A stretch of 64,000 bases of DNA, from positions 19,589-83,588 of the IMG/VR virus record IMGVR_UViG_3300042946_001661, one strand, 5' to 3'. Every line of letters begins with the position of its first letter. Position 1 is the stretch's first letter. The stretch is from a virus. Shown one piece after another: positions 1-6,672 of this stretch. The notes under the pieces were generated by a model. The model saw nothing but the letters and a program-made list of their open reading frames with translations. It was not told the DNA's origin and did not search any database. Position numbers and translations under genes: made by a program.

Positions 1-46
1 CTCCATTAATTTGTCTTGCAACATTAACAATAATATAAGCTTTCAT
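1..46 (-). CDS. Partial CDS, 5' end only
   Basis: An ATG at 46 reads leftward without a stop to the window edge, giving MKAYIIVNVARQING as the first residues. The ATG overlaps the TGA stop of the upstream gene in the ATGA arrangement typical of translationally coupled phage genes. Only 15 codons are visible, so no function can be given. Confidence 0.55.
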   Translation of the reverse strand, partial: MKAYIIVNVARQING

Positions 47-318
47 TCTGGGAACTCCAATTCGTCTTTTTTGTTTAGAGCAATATCTTTTTTATTCTCT
101 TTGGTTATAGTTTTATCTAAGTTAATCAAAAACATATTTAAAGCTTGATGTGGATAGTTTTTAGCTTTTTCTTTAATTTTATTTTTTAAATCATCAGATA
201 TTGTTTTCTTGTCAATTGCTTCAAAAACATTTTTTAATGTTATTTTCCTAAAACTATTTCTTGATGCATTTTGTTGTCCATAAGATAAACTCATATTCAA
301 ATTTTGAGCTTCATTCAT
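43..318 (-). CDS. Small protein of unknown function
   Basis: About 91 residues, mixed charge, largely helical in appearance, with no signal peptide, membrane segment or Cys cluster. I chose the ATG at 318 because it overlaps the stop of the upstream gene by 8 bases and has an AAGGAA element about 12 bases upstream. An in-frame ATG at 342 would give a longer overlap and 99 residues. It sits between two unknown genes read in the same direction and probably shares their transcript. Not recognised. Confidence 0.6.
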   Translation of the reverse strand: MNEAQNLNMSLSYGQQNASRNSFRKITLKNVFEAIDKKTISDDLKNKIKEKAKNYPHQALNMFLINLDKTITKENKKDIALNKKDELEFPE

Positions 319-628
319 TATTTGTTGATTCCTTTTCTTCATCTTTATTTACATCAAATTTATTATATTTTTTAATAAAATTATTATTATTAATATCTCT
401 AAGTATAGAAGAAACACTACTGTTTATAGTTACATCTCCTTGAAAATCTTTAACTGCTGAGGTGTCAACTTTTCTTAATATTTCTTTTTCCAACTTTATT
501 TTTAACTCTGCATCGTCGGGCTCATTTAAAAAATATAGATTACCTGACCCGTAGTCCACCATACAAAAATAATTTTTATTATTAAAAACAACAAGTAATG
601 GTACTAAATATTTAACGGACATTTCCAT
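311..628 (-). CDS. Hypothetical protein, acidic C-terminus
   Basis: About 105 residues. The N-terminal half is rich in beta-type residues (VKYLVPLLVVFNNKNYFCMVDYG) interrupted by Gly-Ser-Gly, and the last 20 residues are Lys/Glu/Asn rich. It is the first gene of a leftward set ending at the window edge, and is divergent from the gene at 652 with only 23 AT-rich bases between the starts. A second ATG at 622 is possible. Function not recognised. Confidence 0.6.
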   Translation of the reverse strand: MEMSVKYLVPLLVVFNNKNYFCMVDYGSGNLYFLNEPDDAELKIKLEKEILRKVDTSAVKDFQGDVTINSSVSSILRDINNNNFIKKYNKFDVNKDEEKESTNNE

Positions 629-651
629 ATAGCTATTAAAGTAATATCAAT

Positions 652-918
652 ATGAATTTTAAAAATTTTTTAAACTTACCAGAAATAGAAAAAGAAGGAG
701 TAATAAAAAAAATAGAAAGGAACAAAAATCCTATATCAATAAAGATTGATGACTCAACAGTTGAAGGAACAGAAGTATTTCTATCTCCTTCAGAGTACAG
801 AAGATATAAAAAAACAGGAAGATTAGAAATTGGATCAAAAGTTAAAATCTATTTACAAAAGCATCCATTAGATCAAGGAAAGGGACCCTTTCAGATATCA
901 AGGGTAAAATTTATATGA
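652..918 (+). CDS. Small conserved-looking phage protein, possible targeting peptide
   Basis: 88 residues. The N-terminus MNFKNFLNLPE resembles the short motif seen at the start of several other proteins in this window (M-x-F-K-x-F-L), which I compare with the T4 capsid-targeting peptide, although here the match is weak. The rest reads like a small beta-barrel: repeated short strands, Ser-Pro-Ser-Glu-Tyr, then GSKVKIYLQKHPLDQGKGPF. There is no Shine-Dalgarno sequence; AT-rich DNA abuts the start. The stop overlaps the ATG of the protease gene (ATGA), so the two are probably co-translated. Confidence 0.6.
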   Translation: MNFKNFLNLPEIEKEGVIKKIERNKNPISIKIDDSTVEGTEVFLSPSEYRRYKKTGRLEIGSKVKIYLQKHPLDQGKGPFQISRVKFI

Positions 919-1652
919 AAATATTTTTATTGATATTTATAGTATTACTTAATACTACAGCTACTTTTGGAGGAACAAGAGATCCAAACACCCCAGATTC
1001 TAAATATCTTGAGTATGGAAAAAAACATAAATGTGTAATTAAAATTACAACTATAACAAAAGAAGATAAAAAAGCATACGGCTCTGCTGTGGCGATAGAT
1101 CCATATTGGGTGCTAACAGCGGCACATCTTGTTAAAGATTCAATTAATGCAAAAATTATTTTAGACAACAAAGAAATAGCTATAGATGAAATATTTATTC
1201 CAGATGAATATGATGAAAAAAAAATAGGACTGTCTGATATAGCTTTATGCAAACTAAATGAAGGTTTAGATTTAAACTTTTATCCAGAATTATATGAAAA
1301 AGAAGATGAAGTTGGAAAAGTTTGCAGCATATCTGGATTTGGTGTTACCGGAACATTTTCTTCAAAAGAAAGAATTGATGATGGAATTAGAAGGGCAGGA
1401 TCTAATCAAATAGATAATATAGAAAAACACCTACTAATATGTACTCCAGGAATAAAAAATAAAACAGAATTAGAATTTTCAATATCTCATGGTGATAGCG
1501 GAGGAGGACTATTTATAGACAGAAAGCTTGCTGGTATAAATTCTTGTGTAATGGCTGCAGATAAAAACCCAAACTCTAGCTATGGTGATGAATGTGGACA
1601 CACAAGAGTCTCAATACACAGGAATTGGATTATAAATATAATTAAAAAATAA
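915..1652 (+). CDS. Secreted trypsin-like serine protease
   Basis: 245 residues. Residues 1-19 form a typical signal peptide (MKIFLLIFIVLLNTTATFG). The chymotrypsin-fold (S1) triad is visible: His in VLTAAHLV near residue 72, Asp in LSDIALCKL near 112, and Ser in HGDSGGGLF near 197. The protein should be exported to the periplasm or outside and cleave peptide bonds. It is not the prohead protease gp21, which has no export signal and a different fold. The upstream neighbour overlaps by 4 bases. Possible roles are cleaving host surface proteins, processing virion parts after release, or lysis support; the sequence does not decide. Confidence 0.85.
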   Translation: MKIFLLIFIVLLNTTATFGGTRDPNTPDSKYLEYGKKHKCVIKITTITKEDKKAYGSAVAIDPYWVLTAAHLVKDSINAKIILDNKEIAIDEIFIPDEYDEKKIGLSDIALCKLNEGLDLNFYPELYEKEDEVGKVCSISGFGVTGTFSSKERIDDGIRRAGSNQIDNIEKHLLICTPGIKNKTELEFSISHGDSGGGLFIDRKLAGINSCVMAADKNPNSSYGDECGHTRVSIHRNWIINIIKK

Positions 1653-1733
1653 ATTATGGAGCACTGTTTGGTATTGATCAGCCAAATTACCAAGGTATAA
1701 AATGCTCAATAACCAAAAAAATAAAAAACTAAG

Positions 1734-1815
1734 CACAAGAGATAGGACTCGAACCTATAGTTGCTTTTGGCGGAAGATTAACAATCTTCTGGGTCTACCA
1801 TTCCCCCACTCTTGT
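1734..1815 (-). tRNA. tRNA with anticodon GUU (Asn), long variable arm
   Basis: The minus strand folds as a full cloverleaf: acceptor ACAAGAG/CTCTTGT, D arm GGG...CCC with GG in the loop, anticodon stem GAAGA/TCTTC with loop TTGTTAA (anticodon GTT), and T arm ATAGG-TTCGAGT-CCTAT. The discriminator is G, as in bacterial tRNA-Asn, and CCA is not encoded. The variable region is about 14 bases (CGCCAAAAGCAACT), a class II size unusual for Asn and more like bacterial tRNA-Tyr. It lies downstream of the IF-3 gene on the same strand. Confidence 0.85.
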
Positions 1816-1888
1816 GTGATTGTAAACTATTAATACTTTCAAAAGCGTCTGAATTTAAAGCTCAAAAAAGCCTGGAAATTTATTTAAA

Positions 1889-2164
1889 TCACTTAGCTCT
1901 ATATTCTCCCCAGACTGCTTCCCATTCATCTGTTTTGGGCATTAACATAGCATCTATGTCAACTTTATCTGGATCTATGCCTGGTCCGTATGGGCTTGGT
2001 GAGTATTCCTTTTGTAGTTTTTTGATCATAGCATCTGCTATGTTGTCGTAATGATTTTGAATTGCAAGATTTATAATCTTATTTGAAAACATCAATGTAA
2101 AAAATATCAAAAAACTAAGAATCAATATAACCCAAACTAATTTTTTATCTAATAAGTCTTTCAT
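1889..2164 (-). CDS. Small membrane-anchored protein
   Basis: 91 residues. Residues 9-31 (LVWVILILSFLIFFTLMF) form one membrane helix, preceded by charged residues, so the C-terminal 60 residues are probably periplasmic. The C-terminal part contains SPYGPGIDPDKVDIDAM, a Pro/Gly/Asp-rich stretch I cannot assign. The start at 2164 has a good ribosome site (AAGGAG 7 bases upstream). It follows the IF-3 gene by 32 bases and is probably in the same transcript. Function unknown. Confidence 0.7.
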   Translation of the reverse strand: MKDLLDKKLVWVILILSFLIFFTLMFSNKIINLAIQNHYDNIADAMIKKLQKEYSPSPYGPGIDPDKVDIDAMLMPKTDEWEAVWGEYRAK

Positions 2165-2196
2165 TTTTTCTCCTTAATAATATTATAGTAGAATGT

Positions 2197-2754
2197 TTAG
2201 TTTTTAGGACAAAGTTTACAAATTATTTGATTTGAGGTAATAAATGGTTTTTTCTCAATTAAAAAAATATCTTCTCCAAGTTTATCTATAAACTTGTTCA
2301 TCAACTCAAATCCTTTTTCTTTATTTGATAATTCTCTATTTGATTTAAATTTTAAAGTTATTTGTAGTTTTTTACCATTTTTTAAAAATTCTTTAGCATG
2401 ATTTATTTTTGTGTTTAAATCGTGTTCTTCTATGCATGATTTAAATCTTATTTCTTTTGATTCTAGTGCTTTTGAATTTTTTTTCTTATCTTTTTCTTTT
2501 ATTTTTTCTTGATATGAGTACTTTTGATAGTCTAGAATATGGCAGACAGGGGGTTTTGCATTAGGTACAATTTCAACTAAATCTAAGCTTTTTTCTTGAG
2601 CAACACGAACAGCAGAATCAAGGCTCATAACTCCAAGTTGCTGTCCCTCAAAAATTACCCTTATAGGGCTGATTTTAATAGCATAATTGATTCTATGCTT
2701 AGGAAGAGGTTTGTTGGAAGAAAACCCAAATTTATTTCTGTACTTGTAACTCAT
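2197..2754 (-). CDS. infC: Translation initiation factor IF-3
   Basis: 185 residues, close to bacterial IF-3, with both domains. The N-domain (about 20-90) contains INYAIKISPIRVIFEGQQLG, LDLVEIVPNAKPPVCHILDY, then the Lys-rich linker. The C-domain (about 103-185) contains KEIRFKSCIEEHDLNTKI and FLKNGKKLQITLKFKSNRE. IF-3 binds the 30S subunit, keeps it apart from 50S, and checks the start codon and initiator tRNA. A phage copy could redirect host ribosomes. There is a TATAAT box about 30 bases upstream of the ATG, and the start is preceded only by A/T bases, without a Shine-Dalgarno sequence. A tRNA and a bS21 gene lie within 3.5 kb on the same strand. Confidence 0.93.
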   Translation of the reverse strand: MSYKYRNKFGFSSNKPLPKHRINYAIKISPIRVIFEGQQLGVMSLDSAVRVAQEKSLDLVEIVPNAKPPVCHILDYQKYSYQEKIKEKDKKKNSKALESKEIRFKSCIEEHDLNTKINHAKEFLKNGKKLQITLKFKSNRELSNKEKGFELMNKFIDKLGEDIFLIEKKPFITSNQIICKLCPKN

Positions 2755-2799
2755 TTATAATAATAAAAGTGTGTTGTTAAAATTATTATAGAGTAAAAG

Positions 2800-3435
2800 C
2801 TAGTAAGTTTCAAGGTTGTTATCCAAAATATTGATAAATATTCCTTCTTTCTCTTCAGGATATTTTCTACTAGAGATGATCTCATCATCTTCGTTTTTTT
2901 CTATAACTTTAAATTCAAGATAATACTCTCCTGGAACCCGTGTGTCATCCAAGAACCAATTGTAAACCAAATAGCTTTCTACTAAAACGTTTTGTTCGAC
3001 CGTTCCATTTAGCTTTATAACATCTTCACGAACTAAGTCGTAAGTCGCACTAGAGTTCATTATTTTTATAATTTTTATATTAGTTCCTTTTTTCCAACTA
3101 GCCGGCGTAGTGCTGAAATAACCTCTAGTTACCATAATGCTGTTGTTTATTATTGTGGAAACCTGCATTAATTCATGATTGGTGCTATTTTTAAACAGAA
3201 TAATATCATCTGGAACAACGGAGCTAAGACCTACGTTATCTGCTAGAAGTATTTCAAACTCACTATCGTCTATATCTTTTTTAAGCTTTGCGTCCGCCCA
3301 CATACTGGCTGTTATTTCTTTACCTGTTAAGTCTATTGGGCTCATATCACAATCATATATTTTAAGCCTAACAGAGGGTTGTGTGCTATTTCTTTTTATA
3401 ATGAAATCATATTCATATTTTTTGCAGTTTGCCAT
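2800..3435 (-). CDS. Probable virion protein, baseplate/tail-fibre type
   Basis: 211 residues, beta-rich. The N-terminal part (RNSTQPSVRLKIYDCD, then DLTGKEITASMWA) and the late GEYYLEFKV look like the immunoglobulin-like N-domain found in phage upper-baseplate proteins, where a linear-polarisation domain is followed by a YYLEF strand. That family link is by pattern only. A TATATATT box lies immediately upstream of the ATG with no Shine-Dalgarno sequence, as at other virion genes here. Confidence 0.55.
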   Translation of the reverse strand: MANCKKYEYDFIIKRNSTQPSVRLKIYDCDMSPIDLTGKEITASMWADAKLKKDIDDSEFEILLADNVGLSSVVPDDIILFKNSTNHELMQVSTIINNSIMVTRGYFSTTPASWKKGTNIKIIKIMNSSATYDLVREDVIKLNGTVEQNVLVESYLVYNWFLDDTRVPGEYYLEFKVIEKNEDDEIISSRKYPEEKEGIFINILDNNLETY

Positions 3436-3449
3436 AATAATATATATTA

Positions 3450-3794
3450 TTATCTATTAACATTTATTTTTCTAATATCTCCAGATATTTTAATCTTACC
3501 AGATTCTAGTTCGGCAAGCATTTCTAAATTTATATTTTTCTTATAAAGAGAATGTAGGAATATCAAATCTTTATATTTTTTTTCAAGTTGCTTGAGCCAC
3601 CTGTTTTGACAACACAAACCTGTGTGGTCTACAAAATTTTTATATTCACCAAAAAATATAAAATATCTTAAAAAACACCTTTGAATTTTTCCTTTAAAGT
3701 ATTTTAAAAGAAACTTTTTATCTTTAGGTATTTCTAAGAATAAAAATCTCATTCCTATAAACAAACAATCATGATCCAAAATAAATTCCCTCAC
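3450..3794 (-). CDS. Hypothetical protein
   Basis: About 114 residues if it begins at the GTG at 3794, overlapping the upstream gene by 26 bases; an ATG at 3752 would avoid the overlap and leave 100 residues. It is rich in aromatic and basic residues in the first half (KKFLLKYFKGKIQRCFLRYF) and has a CCQNRW segment. No recognised domain. Confidence 0.5.
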   Translation of the reverse strand: MREFILDHDCLFIGMRFLFLEIPKDKKFLLKYFKGKIQRCFLRYFIFFGEYKNFVDHTGLCCQNRWLKQLEKKYKDLIFLHSLYKKNINLEMLAELESGKIKISGDIRKINVNR

Positions 3795-4269
3795 AAAACT
3801 CTAAACACAAAATCATCATTCCGCCTGCAAACTGTTGTGGAACCCCAGCTTTGTATAAACTTTTTAATGTTTCATTAACCATTTTAATCTCTTTTGTTAC
3901 ATCTCCGTCTTTTTTTGCTTTATTTATATCTTCTTGAGTTATAACAATGCATTTTTCAAGAGCTTCATATGCTTTTTGAACACCTAATATTATATTAGTA
4001 TTTACAACTGTATAAATTTTATCTTTATTAAATAAACTAGATTTATCTATATTTGTATTAGGATGTGCAGATTTTTCTTCAAAAAATAATTTTATATAGT
4101 ATTCTGCCAGTCCCATAGCATCTTTTCTAAAATCATCAATAGATGATATTTCTATATTTTTTAGCAAATTAATTGCTATTAGTTCTTCTGGTTCGTCTTC
4201 TATTTCATCAAAATCATCAAAATCATCATAATAATCATCTTCGTATTTTTCCATAATTTGTTTTTTCAT
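3769..4269 (-). CDS. Hypothetical protein with acidic N-terminus
   Basis: 166 residues. Residues 8-30 are almost entirely Asp, Glu and Tyr (YEDDYYDDFDDFDEIEDEPE); the remainder is helical with a hydrophobic C-terminal segment (QQFAGGMMILCLEF) that may pack in a core rather than span a membrane. The start at 4269 has AAGGAGC at normal spacing. It is divergent from the candidate spanin gene at 4299. Function unknown. Confidence 0.65.
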   Translation of the reverse strand: MKKQIMEKYEDDYYDDFDDFDEIEDEPEELIAINLLKNIEISSIDDFRKDAMGLAEYYIKLFFEEKSAHPNTNIDKSSLFNKDKIYTVVNTNIILGVQKAYEALEKCIVITQEDINKAKKDGDVTKEIKMVNETLKSLYKAGVPQQFAGGMMILCLEFCEGIYFGS

Positions 4270-4298
4270 TTTTGAAATGCTCCTTAATACATAACTGT

Positions 4299-4760
4299 AT
4301 GTTTAAAAAATTCTTTTTGGTTTTTTTGTTTTTAACTTTATTTTCTGGTTGTGGTGGAAATCTAAGTCCACGAAACAAACAGAATATAAATAATCCTAAC
4401 GGAGATGTTCAGAATAATCAACAAGGGTTTTTGTTGGAATTAGGAAAAATGAGACAAGAAGTCGACATTATAGGAAGCAGATTAAGAGAAGTCCAAGAAG
4501 GTTTGATTAACATAAATTCTGCTATCTCTAGGAATGAAAATTCAGGAATTCAAATTCTACAAGGAGACGGGGCTCTTTTTCTTGTGTTTAGTTGTGTTGC
4601 TCTTGTTTTTATTTTCTATTACAAAAATAGAGAGAACGAAAAACTTCTTAAAACAGTTACAAACAAAATTGCTGAGATTAATGATGAAAATCTAACAAAC
4701 AAAGTAATAGATTCTGTCGAGCCTGCTCAAGCAAGAAAACTTATTAAGATGTTAAAATAG
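4299..4760 (+). CDS. Candidate unimolecular spanin (lipoprotein with C-terminal TM)
   Basis: 153 residues from the ATG at 4299. An N-terminal lipoprotein signal ends in LTLFSGC (lipobox, Cys18), followed by a polar linker, a predicted coiled coil (about 45-80: LLELGKMRQEVDIIGSRLRE), a membrane helix at about 91-108 (ALFLVFSCVALVFIFYY) and a 45-residue charged tail. An outer-membrane lipid anchor plus an inner-membrane helix in one chain is the architecture of u-spanins such as phage T1 gp11, which fuse the two membranes in the last step of lysis. The assignment rests on architecture, not sequence similarity; another membrane-tethered lipoprotein is possible. Confidence 0.5.
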   Translation: MFKKFFLVFLFLTLFSGCGGNLSPRNKQNINNPNGDVQNNQQGFLLELGKMRQEVDIIGSRLREVQEGLININSAISRNENSGIQILQGDGALFLVFSCVALVFIFYYKNRENEKLLKTVTNKIAEINDENLTNKVIDSVEPAQARKLIKMLK

Positions 4761-4774
4761 GCGGCGTCTGGAAT

Positions 4775-4948
4775 TTATTCTGAGGGTTTATTTCTTCTTT
4801 GCAATTCTTTTTTTAGTAGAGACGTTAATCCAGGTTCATTAACTATTTCCATTTCTGGCTTAACTTCTTTGAAGATTGATTCTACTTCTTCTGTGGGTAA
4901 TCCAGCTCTCTTGCTGACTTCTTCTAAATCTTCTTTGGACATTTTCAT
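4775..4948 (-). CDS. Small acidic helical protein
   Basis: 57 residues from the ATG at 4948, which follows a very strong AGGAGG ribosome site; a GTG at 4960 in frame overlaps that site and is less likely. The sequence has the pattern of two or three short helices (SKEDLEEVSKRAGLPTEEV). It is convergent with the candidate spanin gene, 14 bases away. Not recognised. Confidence 0.6.
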   Translation of the reverse strand: MKMSKEDLEEVSKRAGLPTEEVESIFKEVKPEMEIVNEPGLTSLLKKELQRRNKPSE

Positions 4949-4979
4949 TTTGAGCCTCACCTCCTGGGGTCACTCGACT

Positions 4980-5213
4980 CTATCTCAGATAAAAGCCTTC
5001 ACAGTTATCTGCAGTTGGAAGACACAACCTATCCGGTTCTATTTTATTTTTTTCACAAAAATGAAAAAAATCTTTAACTTCTTGGTCTATTAATTGTTTT
5101 TTTAAAGTTTTTTTTAAACAATAATAATTATTATTGTTCTCGCCCAAATATCTGCATGTTTTTGAGTTGTGTCCAGCCAAACAAACTTCATCTATTTGTT
5201 TTTTTGTTAACAT
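4980..5213 (-). CDS. Small Cys-rich protein
   Basis: 77 residues with six Cys (VCLAGHNSKTCRYL, YYCLKK, HFCEKN, LCLPTADNCEGF). The spacing suggests a compact metal-binding or disulphide-bonded unit, but no named family fits. It lies 55 bases downstream of the bS21 gene on the same strand. Function unknown. Confidence 0.6.
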   Translation of the reverse strand: MLTKKQIDEVCLAGHNSKTCRYLGENNNNYYCLKKTLKKQLIDQEVKDFFHFCEKNKIEPDRLCLPTADNCEGFYLR

Positions 5214-5268
5214 TTTTAATAGTCTTATTTGATGAAGCGAATTTTATCAAGGCGTAAGAATTTGTCAA

Positions 5269-5499
5269 TCAAAAATTTTCAGGTTTTGAATTTTTCTTTC
5301 TTATTAAATTCATCTCTTTTTTCTTTCTTCTTCTTTTTTCTCCAGGACTTTCATAAAATTCTCTTTTTTTAACTTCCTGAAGAACTCCGCTATCTGATAT
5401 TACTTTCTTAAAAATATTCAAACCTCTTTTGAACAAATCTTCCTTTTCTCTTTGAGAAAGATTGTGATGACCATCTTCTTTTAATATTCTAATTTTCAT
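5269..5499 (-). CDS. rpsU: Ribosomal protein bS21 homolog
   Basis: 76 residues. Residues about 28-62 match the bS21 core: FKKVISDSGVLQEVKKREFY followed by ESPGEKRRRKKKE, against the bacterial pattern FKR-x(4)-GVL-x-E-x-RRREFYEKP-x(3)-R-x-(K/R)-rich. bS21 sits on the 30S platform near the anti-Shine-Dalgarno end of 16S rRNA and affects mRNA recruitment. Phage-encoded bS21 is known in large and marine phages and is thought to replace the host copy on ribosomes. The start has AGAAGGAG at good spacing. It follows the GT-B-like pair by 27 bases on the same strand. Confidence 0.88.
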   Translation of the reverse strand: MKIRILKEDGHHNLSQREKEDLFKRGLNIFKKVISDSGVLQEVKKREFYESPGEKRRRKKKEMNLIRKKNSKPENF

Positions 5500-5526
5500 T
5501 TAAAGTCTCCTTCTAATAATAGAGTT

Positions 5527-6669
5527 TCATTCTTTTGGAATTTTTATAAATCTTGTTCCAAATTTTTTATTTTTGATTTTTCTAACATCTTCTATAATTA
5601 CTTTTTTATTAAACTCAGATGTTGTGTTCCAAGTATCTCTGTCTAAGTACGGTAAAAAATTCATTAAATTATTTTTAATATTAACAAAAATGTCATTTTT
5701 CCAAGAACTCAAATTTCCATTAACTATACTGTTTGTGAAGTAGAATTGAATTTTATTCGGTGTTTCTATTGCTGTGTAGTTGTATAATTCATTTTCCTTT
5801 GTATTAAAGTATCTTGTTCTCTCATCAAAAATCAAAGATGGTGTTCTTGATAATTTTGATAGCCAAGATAAATCATTAAACAAGTCTAGGGTGCATCCCG
5901 TTAGTCTTATAGAAGATAAAACTTTAGATATATCATATTCATTTACAAATATACAATCTGTTTTATTTGTAAATTCATTTGTTAAATCAAACCCTGTTGG
6001 GTGATTCCATATAACAGGAAAAATATTTTCACTCTTCAAATATTTTATTAATTCTATATAAAAATCCTTATTAGATCTAACTTTTATATTTCTTCCATCC
6101 GCCCAAGAGTTCAAATAAATAGAAGGATGAAGAAAAACCTTATACCCAGAATTTTCATTTATTGACCTGAGGGTGTCTTTTCCTAAGATTGCAGAACTTG
6201 GAATCATAGGAAAGTTTAATATAATATCTTCGTATTCTTTCCAAAATTTTTCTTTAAAACCATTTTTATAATACAAATTAAAAGTGCTCGAATTAATTAC
6301 GTTTCTATAATTTTCATTGAAGCTTCTTAATAATTCTAAATATGTTTTTGATTTATTTTCAAATTCATTTGAATTTTCATAAATATTTTTAAAAAATTTG
6401 AAATCAGATAAACTCCAATACTCGTCTGCCTCTTTAAACAAGTGTGAGAATCCTGGGTAGGAACAGACTATAATATATTTTGAATTTTTTGTTTTATTTT
6501 TATAGTGATCAAATAGTATTGATGAAAAAATAAAAGAATGTTTAAAATCACAAAATATAGGTATAAAAAGAAGATTGTCTAAGTCTGTTGGAACTTTTGA
6601 ATCAAAAAAAACTTCTCTTTTAAAGCCTATTCTTTCTGAGGAAACATTCAAGAAATTAATAGTGTTCAT
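5527..6669 (-). CDS. Putative GT-B glycosyltransferase-like protein 1
   Basis: 380 residues. The overall pattern resembles GT9/heptosyltransferase-like GT-B proteins: an early beta-alpha region with KYIIVCSYPGFSHLFKEADEYW, a central YKVFLHPSIYLNSWADGRNI strand-loop, then IFPVIWNHP and a C-terminal SWLSKLSRTPSLIFDERTRY segment. It aligns by eye with the next gene (ADEYWSL against VDEFWEL), so the two are tandem paralogs. No catalytic residue can be assigned with confidence; a sugar transfer role is inferred. Confidence 0.5.
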   Translation of the reverse strand: MNTINFLNVSSERIGFKREVFFDSKVPTDLDNLLFIPIFCDFKHSFIFSSILFDHYKNKTKNSKYIIVCSYPGFSHLFKEADEYWSLSDFKFFKNIYENSNEFENKSKTYLELLRSFNENYRNVINSSTFNLYYKNGFKEKFWKEYEDIILNFPMIPSSAILGKDTLRSINENSGYKVFLHPSIYLNSWADGRNIKVRSNKDFYIELIKYLKSENIFPVIWNHPTGFDLTNEFTNKTDCIFVNEYDISKVLSSIRLTGCTLDLFNDLSWLSKLSRTPSLIFDERTRYFNTKENELYNYTAIETPNKIQFYFTNSIVNGNLSSWKNDIFVNIKNNLMNFLPYLDRDTWNTTSEFNKKVIIEDVRKIKNKKFGTRFIKIPKE

Positions 6670-6672
6670 AAA

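Noticed and set aside
915-1652. Prohead protease (gp21) for the capsid-targeting peptides
   Set aside because: It has a signal peptide and a chymotrypsin-type triad, whereas gp21-type proteases are cytoplasmic with another fold; that gene must be outside the window.
1653-1733. Short plus-strand frame after the protease gene
   Set aside because: Only 14 codons; I see no gene or clear signal in this gap.
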